Shown here: positions 1 to 5,716 of the stretch, one piece after another
How positions within the stretch are numbered: position 1 is the first letter of the stretch
How the letters are laid out: each line of letters begins with the position of its first letter
Assembly (NCBI GenBank): GCA_030740135.1
Contig: JASLXW010000208.1
Span: 1-7,241 of the forward strand
Source: Nitrospinota bacterium
Lineage (GTDB): Bacteria; UBA8248; JACPRG01
Length of the DNA stretch: 7,241 nt
Reading direction: 5' to 3'
Notes under the pieces: model-generated
Databases searched by the model: none
What the model was told of the DNA's origin: nothing
The model's input: the letters and a program-made list of their open reading frames with translations, nothing else
Translations under genes and position numbers: made by a program

Positions 1-146
1 TTTTCCGCAACCTGCTAATGATCGTTGACGTTCACACCCACATCTATCCGAAGATATATATTCCCCGCCTGAAGGCGCTCAGCGCGCAATACGATTTCGA
101 GGTGAAGTACGGCGACACCGAGTTGCCCACGATTTATTAGAATGGC

Positions 147-1007
147 GTGGATTACGGGCCGATCGTGGAGCCCGCTTTCGACCCGGCGGAGCGAATCGCC
201 ATGTTGGACAAGGCCGGGATCGACATGCAGCTTTTGACCAATGGTTTTCCGAACGGCGAGCTTCTGGGGCCGGAAGACGGCATCGCCCTCGTCTGGGACT
301 TGAATGATGAGATGGCGGAAGTCTGCACGAAGCATCCGGACCGTTTTGCGGGCATGGCGTCGGTCTACATGAAAGAGCCGGAAGAGGCGGCCCGGGAGCT
401 GGAGCGCGCCGTCCGGGAGCTGGGACTCAAGGGGTTGTTCACGTTCGCCAATATCGATGGGACCCCGGCCAGCGACAGGCGGTTTCGGCCTGTCATCGCC
501 AAGGCCGCCGAGCTGGACGTGCCGATCATTTATCACCTCGTCGTGGGCGCCAGGCATGAGCTCCTCAAGAATCACCATTTCGGCGCGCTGATCGGATTCA
601 TGTTTGAGATCACCATCCATTACGCCAATCTCATCTATCAGGGGATTTATGAGGAGTTTCCGAACCTGAAGATGATCGCCACGCATTTGGGGGGGCGCTT
701 CCGTTTCTGGCCGAGCGGATCAGCTGGGGGTACAACTACCCTTGACACCGAGCACAACATCCCCAAGAATCCGCACGAGTATTACAAGCTCCTTTATTTC
801 GACACGACGAGCTTCTATCCGCCCGCCCTGGATTGCACGCACACCCTCGCGGGGGCGGACAACATGCTCATGGGAAGCGATTTCCCGTTCCGCATCGGCG
901 ACCTCAACCGAGCGGTCACCAGCATCCGGGATTGGGATCGCCCGGAAGACGAGAGAAAGAAGGTCCTCGGCGGGAACGCCGTCCGGCTTTTCAAGTTGGC
1001 GGGCTGA
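147..1007 (+). CDS. Open remainder of the amidohydrolase after the internal TAG
   Basis: This is the longest uninterrupted stretch of the damaged amidohydrolase, 286 codons from GTG 147 to TGA 1005-1007, and is what a standard gene caller would report. No ribosome binding site precedes GTG 147. The next internal ATG, at 201, has GGAG at 188-191 with 9 bases spacing, so it is the more plausible restart if anything is translated. Either product would lack the first beta strand and both histidines of the HxH motif, and would contain the wrong-frame segment around residues 183-198 counted from GTG. An active enzyme is therefore unlikely from this reading frame as written. Confidence 0.55.
   Translation: MDYGPIVEPAFDPAERIAMLDKAGIDMQLLTNGFPNGELLGPEDGIALVWDLNDEMAEVCTKHPDRFAGMASVYMKEPEEAARELERAVRELGLKGLFTFANIDGTPASDRRFRPVIAKAAELDVPIIYHLVVGARHELLKNHHFGALIGFMFEITIHYANLIYQGIYEEFPNLKMIATHLGGRFRFWPSGSAGGTTTLDTEHNIPKNPHEYYKLLYFDTTSFYPPALDCTHTLAGADNMLMGSDFPFRIGDLNRAVTSIRDWDRPEDERKKVLGGNAVRLFKLAG
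695..742 (+). other. Wrong-frame segment between two compensating indels in the amidohydrolase
   Basis: The main frame reads RFRFWPSGSAGGTTT after HLGG, unlike any amidohydrolase. The frame beginning at GCG 695 reads ALPFLAERISWGYNYP up to TGA 743-745, matching the LPFLAER signature that normally follows the HLGG histidine. The switch sits on a run of seven G (689-695), where eight would keep frame. The return sits on the three C at 739-741, where two more bases would restore YNYPLDTE. Net loss is three bases, so the downstream frame is kept. Homopolymer positions favour sequencing or assembly error, but real deletions are possible. Confidence 0.8.
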
Positions 1008-1066
1008 CGGGATCGTTCCGAGCGCTTGACCCTTCACCGATAGGCGCCGAAAAACTTCCCGCCTTT

Positions 1067-1089
1067 CCCCGTCCGGTGGAACGGCGGGG
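1067..1089 (+). terminator. Weak GC hairpin downstream of the amidohydrolase
   Basis: CCCCG (1067-1071) and CCG (1073-1075) can pair with CGG (1082-1084) and CGGGG (1085-1089), with a bulged T and a 6-base loop. It lies 60 bases after the amidohydrolase stop in a 183-bp gap and could end that transcript. The sequence after it (AGCCTTTGCG) lacks a proper T run, so the call is tentative. I saw no convincing sigma-70 promoter in the rest of this gap. Confidence 0.25.
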
Positions 1090-1180
1090 AGCCTTTGCGT
1101 AAGGTTTCCGCTGGAGCGAGCCGGGGAAAATCCGTGTTAGGATGGATCGAACGCGGACCTTGAAGCGCTTCCCCGGACAA

Positions 1181-1185
1181 AGAGG
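1181..1185 (+). promoter_or_regulatory. Ribosome binding site for the first MFS gene
   Basis: AGAGG lies 5 bases before ATG 1191 and supports that start; the encoded N-terminus then runs straight into the FYGWYV segment shared with the second MFS protein. Confidence 0.65.
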
Positions 1186-1190
1186 TTGTT

Positions 1191-2468
1191 ATGGCGGAAA
1201 GCCCGTCTGAGCCCAAAAAACGTGTCTTCTACGGCTGGTACGTCCTTGCGGCGACCACGTTCGTGCTCTGCATGTCCTTCGGGACCAGCACGTCCATCGG
1301 CGTTTATTTCAAGCCCATCGTGGAAGAGTTCGGTTGGCTGCGGGGCGACCTGTCGTTGGGGATCTCCATCGGGTATTTCCTCTTCGCCCTTTCGTCCCCC
1401 ATCGTCGGGCTTATCATCGATCGAATCGGCGTGCGCCCGGTTTTCATCGCGGGGATCGTCATGATGGCGGTGGGTTTCGGCCTGATGTCCATGGTCTCCC
1501 GGCTCTGGCACGTATATCTGTATTTCGGTGTTCTGGTGGCGTTGGGCGGGGCGTCCACGACCTTCGTGAGCGTCTCGGCGACCGTGATCCGATGGTTCCA
1601 GAAGCGGCGGGGCATGGCCCTGAGCATCGCGAACTCGGGCGGCGCCCTGGGGCTGCTTCTCGTGGTGTATCTGGCGGCGTTTCTGATCGAGCGTATCGGC
1701 TGGAGGCAGGCCTTTGTCTACAGCGCGTTCATTCTGGCCGCGACGACCCTGCCGTTGATCTTTTTCGTTATCCGCCATGACCCGAAAGAGATGGGACTGG
1801 TCCCGGATGGGAGGACGGGGGATGAACAGGTCGCCGGCGCTCCGGGCGCTCCTTCCAGGAATCTCGCGCACCTCGATTGGCGCCAAGCCATGAAGACCCA
1901 GCCGTTCTTCTTGATCTCCGCGGGATACTTTACGTGCGGATTCAGCGTCACCCTGTTCACCATCCACACCATCCCCTACGCCACGGATCTGGGGTTCGAC
2001 TTCCAGGCGGCCGCGTGGGCCGTTTCCTTCTCGGGATTCTTCAACGTCATCGGCACCCTCACGGCCGGGATGATCTCCGACCGGACGGGCCGGAAGAACA
2101 TCCTGGGCATCACGTACTTCGTCCGCGGCATGTCCTTCGTCATCTTCCTCCTCTGGCAGAACCTTTTCTCCTTGTACCTTTTCGCCGCGGTCATCGGGAT
2201 CTCCTACTTCGCCACCGCCCCCCTCACGGCGGGGTTGGCGGGGGACATCTATGGGTCCAAGAACATGGGGGTCATCTACGGCACGATGACGGGTATCCAC
2301 CAGATCGGCTCGGCCGTGGGGGTTTATCTGGGCGGGTTGGTGTTCGACCGGACGGGGTCTTATCAAGGGGCCTATCTGATGGCGGTGGCCCTGTTGATGG
2401 GGGCGTCTTTGGCCAGCTTCCTGGTGCGGGAGTCCAGGTACCGGGAACCGGTTCCAGCGGAGAGTTAG
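1191..2468 (+). CDS. MFS transporter, oxalate/formate antiporter (OFA)-like, copy 1
   Basis: A 425-residue inner-membrane carrier with about twelve hydrophobic helices by eye, six on each side of a polar loop at roughly residues 194-235. The N-terminal FYGWYV (13-18) and the opening helix are typical of the OFA/monocarboxylate branch of the major facilitator superfamily. Motif A between helices 2 and 3 is G73-LII-D77-R78-IG-V-R82, and its half-repeat in the second bundle reads GMISDRTGRKN. A PKEMGLVPDG stretch starts the central loop, as in this family. Such proteins exchange or import small mono- or dicarboxylates driven by ion or substrate gradients; the substrate is not readable from sequence. 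The gene is paired with a paralogue 3 bp downstream and follows an amidohydrolase that may act on the imported acid (inference). The frame is clean and ends in TAG. Confidence 0.9.
   Translation: MAESPSEPKKRVFYGWYVLAATTFVLCMSFGTSTSIGVYFKPIVEEFGWLRGDLSLGISIGYFLFALSSPIVGLIIDRIGVRPVFIAGIVMMAVGFGLMSMVSRLWHVYLYFGVLVALGGASTTFVSVSATVIRWFQKRRGMALSIANSGGALGLLLVVYLAAFLIERIGWRQAFVYSAFILAATTLPLIFFVIRHDPKEMGLVPDGRTGDEQVAGAPGAPSRNLAHLDWRQAMKTQPFFLISAGYFTCGFSVTLFTIHTIPYATDLGFDFQAAAWAVSFSGFFNVIGTLTAGMISDRTGRKNILGITYFVRGMSFVIFLLWQNLFSLYLFAAVIGISYFATAPLTAGLAGDIYGSKNMGVIYGTMTGIHQIGSAVGVYLGGLVFDRTGSYQGAYLMAVALLMGASLASFLVRESRYREPVPAES
2459..2462 (+). promoter_or_regulatory. Ribosome binding site for the second MFS gene, inside the end of the first
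   Basis: GGAG lies 9 bases before ATG 2472 and overlaps the last codons of the upstream MFS gene. With only 3 bases between stop and start, translation of the two carriers is probably coupled. Confidence 0.5.
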
Positions 2469-2471
2469 GGC

Positions 2472-3767
2472 ATGGCATCAGGGCGGAATCCGGTTGCGCC
2501 GGACAGGAAGCCGATCTTCTACGGGTGGTTCGTTGTCGCGGCGTTGACGTTTTCGGTCTGCATGAACTTTGGGACAACGGCCTCCATCGGTTTTTTCTTC
2601 AAGCCGATGTTGCGGGAGTTCGGGTGGAGTCGGGCGGAGCTCTCGGGGTCCATCTCGGTGGCGTATTTCCTGTACGCGATTTTGAGCCCGGTGGTCGGCC
2701 GATCCCTGGACCGGTTCGGCGCCCGCCCCATCCTCCTCATCGGCATCCTGTTTATCGCCGGGGGATACATGCTGCTGGGTCTCACGGGGACGCTTTGGCA
2801 CGTCTATCTCTTTTACGGGATCCTCGTGGGCATTGGATCTGGTTGCACGGCGTTTGTTCCCGTCGCGACGTGTGTCATGCAGTGGTTTCATAAGCTTCGG
2901 GGGACCGCGCTGGGAATCTGCAACGCCGGAGCGCCGCTCGGACAGCTCCTGGTCGTGCCCCTGGCCAGCTATTTTATCCTGACGTTGGGTTGGCGGGCCG
3001 CTTTCCCTACGATGGCGTTGGTGACCCTGGTGACGGCCATGCCCCTCGTGCTCTTCGTTGTCCGGAACAGACCGCAGGAGATGGGGTTGCTGCCAGACGG
3101 CGAGGTGTCGGACGAGCCGGACGATTCCCCGAAGGAGGAGGTCCGGGTCCGCCTCAACAATTTCGAGCACCTGAGCTGGCGTGAGGCCCTGCGGACGAGG
3201 CCGTTCTGGATGCTGGCCTGTTCGTTCTTCACCTGCGGGTTCACGGTCATGTTGTTCGCGGTCCACTTTCCCTCCTATGTGACGGACAAGGGGTTCGACG
3301 TAACCACGGCCACGGCGGCGGTCGCGGCGGCGGGGTTCTTCAACATCTTCGGGACCCTTTTCTCCGGCTGGATCTCGGACCGGATCGGCAGTAAGAATCC
3401 CCTGGCGGCTGTGTACTTCATCCGGGGGACGTCGTTCCTGTTCTTCGCCCTCTGGCAGAATTATCTGACGCTTTACATCTTTGCCATCATGACGGGACTC
3501 TCCTGGTTCGCGACCGTCCCGCCCACGGCGAGCCTCACCCGGGAGATATACGGACCCAAGAACATCGGTGTCCTCTATGGCTCCATCACGGGCCTTCACC
3601 AGGTGGGATCGGCGGTGGGGGTGTTCGTCGGCGGCTTCATCTTCGACGTGACGGGGTCGTATACGCCCGCGTTTGTGATTGCCGCCGTCCTGCTCTACAC
3701 CGCGGCGACCTTGAGTTTCAGCATCCGGGAATCGTTCTACCGGCAACCCGCGCCCGCGGCGGTCTGA
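2472..3767 (+). CDS. MFS transporter, oxalate/formate antiporter (OFA)-like, copy 2
   Basis: A 431-residue carrier homologous to the preceding gene over its whole length. It shares FYGW (16-19), motif A at G76-RSL-D80-R81-FG-A-R85, the loop motif RPQEMGLLPDG, SWREALRTRPFW before helix 7, SDRIGSKN in the second bundle, and the late helices around LHQVGSAVGV. The N-terminal halves align without gaps from FYGW to motif A, so this is a tandem duplication, but the DNA has diverged widely and the event is old. The central loop is longer and more acidic (DEVSDEPDD-like region near 212-226) than in copy 1. About twelve membrane helices are visible. Possible roles are a second carrier with different specificity, an exporter of the product, or a heteromeric partner. 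The gene ends in TGA 101 bases before sat. Confidence 0.9.
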   Translation: MASGRNPVAPDRKPIFYGWFVVAALTFSVCMNFGTTASIGFFFKPMLREFGWSRAELSGSISVAYFLYAILSPVVGRSLDRFGARPILLIGILFIAGGYMLLGLTGTLWHVYLFYGILVGIGSGCTAFVPVATCVMQWFHKLRGTALGICNAGAPLGQLLVVPLASYFILTLGWRAAFPTMALVTLVTAMPLVLFVVRNRPQEMGLLPDGEVSDEPDDSPKEEVRVRLNNFEHLSWREALRTRPFWMLACSFFTCGFTVMLFAVHFPSYVTDKGFDVTTATAAVAAAGFFNIFGTLFSGWISDRIGSKNPLAAVYFIRGTSFLFFALWQNYLTLYIFAIMTGLSWFATVPPTASLTREIYGPKNIGVLYGSITGLHQVGSAVGVFVGGFIFDVTGSYTPAFVIAAVLLYTAATLSFSIRESFYRQPAPAAV

Positions 3768-3821
3768 CGCCGTGTGGGATCGAGAATGGGTTGCGGATCA
3801 ACCGCGGACAGCGAGCTTGCG

Positions 3822-3841
3822 GGGCGGCTTGACGGCCGCCC
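3822..3841 (+). terminator. GC hairpin between the MFS pair and sat
   Basis: A perfect 7-bp stem, GGGCGGC (3822-3828) with GCCGCCC (3835-3841), encloses a 6-base loop TTGACG. It is followed by GTTCATTTG, a short and impure T-rich run. A smaller hairpin (GGTTG 3789-3793 with CAACC 3799-3803) lies upstream. The position after the MFS pair and 27 bases before the sat start suits either a terminator of the transporter transcript or a leader hairpin limiting read-through into sat. No known riboswitch pattern was recognised in the 101-bp gap. Confidence 0.4.
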
Positions 3842-3856
3842 GTTCATTTGAAGCCT

Positions 3857-3861
3857 GAGGA
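3857..3861 (+). promoter_or_regulatory. Ribosome binding site that fixes the sat start
   Basis: GAGGA lies 7 bases before ATG 3869. This favours that ATG (protein starts MPIKPHGG) over the in-frame TTG at 3848, for which the ribosome site would fall inside the coding region. Confidence 0.7.
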
Positions 3862-3868
3862 ACTGACC

Positions 3869-5029
3869 ATGCCGATCAAACCACATGGCGGAATCCTGGT
3901 CGATTTGACCGTGCCGGAGGCCGAAGCGCCGGAGCTGGAGAAGCGGGCCGATGGGCTCGCCCGAATCCTACTCTCCCCGATGGAGCGCGCGGATTTGGAG
4001 CTCCTCGCCACGGGCGCTTACAGCCCCCTTCGGGGTTTCATGGGGAAGGCCGATTACGAGACGGTCGTCGAGACGGGACACCTGGTCTCGGGTCTCCCCT
4101 GGACGCTGCCCGTCGTTCTGGGAGCGGACGCCGCCGCGGCCGGCCGGGTTTCGGACGGCGATGAGGTGGCCCTCTTCGACGAGGCGGCGGGGGCCGTCGC
4201 GGGCGTGATGACGGTCCGGGAGCGGTTCCGGGCGGACATCGAGAAGGAAGCGAAAGAAGTCTTCCGCACGGCGGATGACGGCCACCCCGGGGTTCAAGCC
4301 ATTCGGGCCCGGGGGGAGGTCCTCCTGGGCGGTCCGGTGAAATTGCTGCGCCGAAGCGAATCGCCGGAGTGGAGCCGAAGATATCTGGAGCCCAAGGAGA
4401 CGCGCCTGCTCTTCCAGTTGCGGGAATGGGAGACGGTCGTCGCCTTCCAGACCCGCAACCCCATTCACCGGGCGCACGAGTACCTGATGAAATGCGCCCT
4501 GGAGTGCGTGGACGGTTTGATGATCCATCCATTGGTCGGCGCGACCAAGGAGGGCGACATCCCCGCCGATGTCCGGATGGCGTGCTATGAAGTCATCTTG
4601 GATCAGTACCTGCCGAAGGAGCGCGCGATTCTCTCCGTCTTTCCCGCGGCCATGCGGTACGCGGGGCCGAAAGAGGCCATCTTCCACGCCATCGTCCGGA
4701 AGAACTTCGGGTGCACCCATTTCATCGTGGGGCGGGACCACGCCGGTGTGGGGAGCTATTACGGCACGTACGACGCCCACCACATCTTCCGGGAGTTCGA
4801 CCCGGCGGCCCTGGGGATCACCCCGCTCTTTTTCGACCACTCCTTCTATTGCCGGAAGTGCGAGGGGATGGCGACGACGAAGACGTGTCCGCATGACCCG
4901 GAAAACCGCGTGTTCCTCAGCGGCACCAAGGTTCGGGAGATGCTGGGCAAGGGGGAGGCGCCGCCGCCGGAATTCACGCGGGCCGACGTGGCCCGGATTC
5001 TGATTCAGGCCTACGCCGGCGACAAGTAA
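3869..5029 (+). CDS. sat: Sulfate adenylyltransferase (ATP sulfurylase)
   Basis: Catalyses ATP + sulfate to adenosine 5'-phosphosulfate (APS) and pyrophosphate in the cytoplasm; some organisms use it in reverse to make ATP. The 386-residue length is that of the single-domain Sat enzymes, unrelated to the CysD/CysN type. The signature QTRNPIHRAH is at 194-203, holding the active-site Arg and the two HxxH-like histidines (H200, H203). GRDHAGVG begins at 288 and FLSGTKVREM at 349. An N-terminal PUA-like region includes SPLRGFMG. Cysteines 328, 331 and 340 with H342 form a C-x2-C-x8-C-x-H cluster, like the zinc site known in Thermus-type and many dissimilatory ATP sulfurylases. The start at ATG 3869 is chosen from its ribosome site. 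cysC follows 48 bp later in the same direction, so APS is probably passed to APS kinase. With no aprAB or dsr genes in view, assimilatory and dissimilatory roles cannot be separated. Confidence 0.96.
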   Translation: MPIKPHGGILVDLTVPEAEAPELEKRADGLARILLSPMERADLELLATGAYSPLRGFMGKADYETVVETGHLVSGLPWTLPVVLGADAAAAGRVSDGDEVALFDEAAGAVAGVMTVRERFRADIEKEAKEVFRTADDGHPGVQAIRARGEVLLGGPVKLLRRSESPEWSRRYLEPKETRLLFQLREWETVVAFQTRNPIHRAHEYLMKCALECVDGLMIHPLVGATKEGDIPADVRMACYEVILDQYLPKERAILSVFPAAMRYAGPKEAIFHAIVRKNFGCTHFIVGRDHAGVGSYYGTYDAHHIFREFDPAALGITPLFFDHSFYCRKCEGMATTKTCPHDPENRVFLSGTKVREMLGKGEAPPPEFTRADVARILIQAYAGDK

Positions 5030-5065
5030 AATGTCCGCTGGGCGGAAAAAGAGAAGTCACAACGC

Positions 5066-5071
5066 AAGAGG
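5066..5071 (+). promoter_or_regulatory. Ribosome binding site that fixes the cysC start
   Basis: AAGAGG lies 6 bases before ATG 5078. It supports this start over the in-frame TTG at 5072, which abuts the ribosome site itself. Confidence 0.7.
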
Positions 5072-5077
5072 TTGAGA

Positions 5078-5686
5078 ATGGATTCTTCGAGCTTCACCAT
5101 CTGGATGACGGGTCTGCCCTGCTCGGGAAAGAGCACGATATCCTTGATCCTGAAAAATGCGCTTCACGCGCGGAATCACCGCCACGTCGAGATCTTCGAC
5201 GGCGACGAGGTGCGGAAAAACCTGAGCGCCGACATGGGCTTTTCCAAGAAGGATCGCGATACGCACATCCTCCGGGTCGGATTCCTGAACCATCTCCTGA
5301 ATCGGAACGGCGTCCCGACGGTTGCGGCGGTCATTTCGCCCTACCGGGAGATCCGCGACCAGGTCCGGGAGGGGATCGACAATTTCGTGGAGGTCTACGT
5401 CAAGTGCCCCGTCGAGGCGTGCGCCGAGCGGGACGTGAAGGGTATGTACGCCAAGGCCTTCAAGGGCGAGATCCAGAACTTCACCGGCGTTTCCGATCCC
5501 TATGAAGAACCCCTGAGCCCCGAGCTGGTCGTCGAGACGGACAAAGAGACCCCCGAGGAGAGCGCGGGGAACATCCTCCGGAAACTGGAAGAGCTTGGTC
5601 ACCTTGAGCCAGCCGATTATGAGTACTCGGAGAAAGAGGCCCGGGACATCAAGGCGAAGCTGAGCGAGCTGGGGTATATCGAGTAG
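5078..5686 (+). CDS. cysC: Adenylylsulfate (APS) kinase
   Basis: Phosphorylates APS with ATP to PAPS, the donor for sulfotransferases and the substrate of PAPS reductase; cytoplasmic. The 202-residue protein has the Walker A loop GLPCSGKST at 12-20 and FDGDEVRKNLS with D41 and D43. It then has the GFSKKDRDTHILRVGF substrate region, ISPYREIRDQVR, and the lid region ERDVKGMYAKAFKGEI followed by NFTGVSDPYEEP. These are all hallmarks of stand-alone CysC. After the kinase core there is a charged C-terminal tail of about 25 residues (HLEPADYEYSEKEARDIKA), which may be lineage specific. It directly follows sat, so the pair forms a sulfate-to-PAPS module, very likely cotranscribed. It ends in TAG, and the next gene is convergent with 30 bp between the two stop codons. 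Confidence 0.95.
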   Translation: MDSSSFTIWMTGLPCSGKSTISLILKNALHARNHRHVEIFDGDEVRKNLSADMGFSKKDRDTHILRVGFLNHLLNRNGVPTVAAVISPYREIRDQVREGIDNFVEVYVKCPVEACAERDVKGMYAKAFKGEIQNFTGVSDPYEEPLSPELVVETDKETPEESAGNILRKLEELGHLEPADYEYSEKEARDIKAKLSELGYIE

Positions 5687-5716
5687 CTCACCTCATCCCT
5701 TCACCCCCGCAGGTGA

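Larger units (their letters stand above)
18..1007 (+). pseudogene. Amidohydro_2 (ACMSD-like) metal-dependent hydrolase/decarboxylase, interrupted by TAG and a frameshifted segment
   Basis: In the frame starting at ATG 18 the protein opens with MIVDVHTH, the N-terminal His-x-His metal motif of the amidohydrolase superfamily. That frame stops at TAG 138-140 (codon 41) and then continues uninterrupted to TGA 1005-1007. Counting through the TAG, the expected ligands are H6, H8, H173 (in IIYHLVV), H223 (in ATHLGG) and D288 (in GSDFPF). Their order and spacing resemble the zinc and catalytic residues known for ACMSD (H9, H11, H177, H228, D294). Length, about 330 residues, is normal for the family. 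Between about 695 and 742 the frame gives an unfamily-like stretch, while another frame gives ALPFLAERISWGYNYP, the usual continuation of HLGG. Members decarboxylate or hydrolyse aromatic or unsaturated carboxylates; the substrate here cannot be named. Because the TAG removes the HxH motif, I infer a nonfunctional gene or sequence errors. TAG ends two other genes here, so general recoding is unlikely. Confidence 0.8.

Noticed and set aside
15..686. 223-codon minus-strand open frame opposite the amidohydrolase
   Set aside because: Codon-aligned shadow of the amidohydrolase; it passes the TAG only because the complement CTA is a sense codon.
1026..1055. TTGACC at 1026-1031 as a -35 box for the MFS genes
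   Set aside because: No acceptable -10 hexamer lies 16-18 bases downstream.
1137..2366. 409-codon minus-strand open frame opposite the first MFS gene
   Set aside because: It lies codon-on-codon opposite the MFS frame, where antisense stops need sense TTA, CTA or TCA codons, which are rare in GC-rich genes. Its product is low-complexity, rich in R, D, E, G and P, and resembles no family.
1877..2893. 338-codon plus-strand open frame spanning the MFS gene junction
   Set aside because: Out of frame with both carriers, with a His, Arg, Gly and Pro-rich product typical of a shifted GC-rich frame.
2478..3746. 422-codon minus-strand open frame opposite the second MFS gene
   Set aside because: Same codon-aligned antisense phase and same charged low-complexity composition as the one opposite copy 1. 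That both paralogues show it reflects codon use, not a conserved antisense gene.
3848..3868. TTG start giving sat seven extra residues
   Set aside because: The ribosome site GAGGA sits within this stretch and at the right distance from ATG 3869.
3968..4894. 308-codon minus-strand open frame opposite sat
   Set aside because: Again codon-aligned with the sense gene. sat is unmistakable from its motifs, and the antisense product has no recognisable feature.
5034..5046. TCCGC/GCGGA hairpin just after the sat stop as a terminator
   Set aside because: The 3-base loop and following A run are wrong for a plus-strand terminator, and the sat-cysC pairing argues for read-through.
5031..5075. 14-codon ORF (MSAGRKKRSHNARG) between sat and cysC, a possible leader peptide
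   Set aside because: It has no ribosome binding site, an arbitrary composition and no cysteine or methionine run that would suggest sulfur-responsive attenuation.
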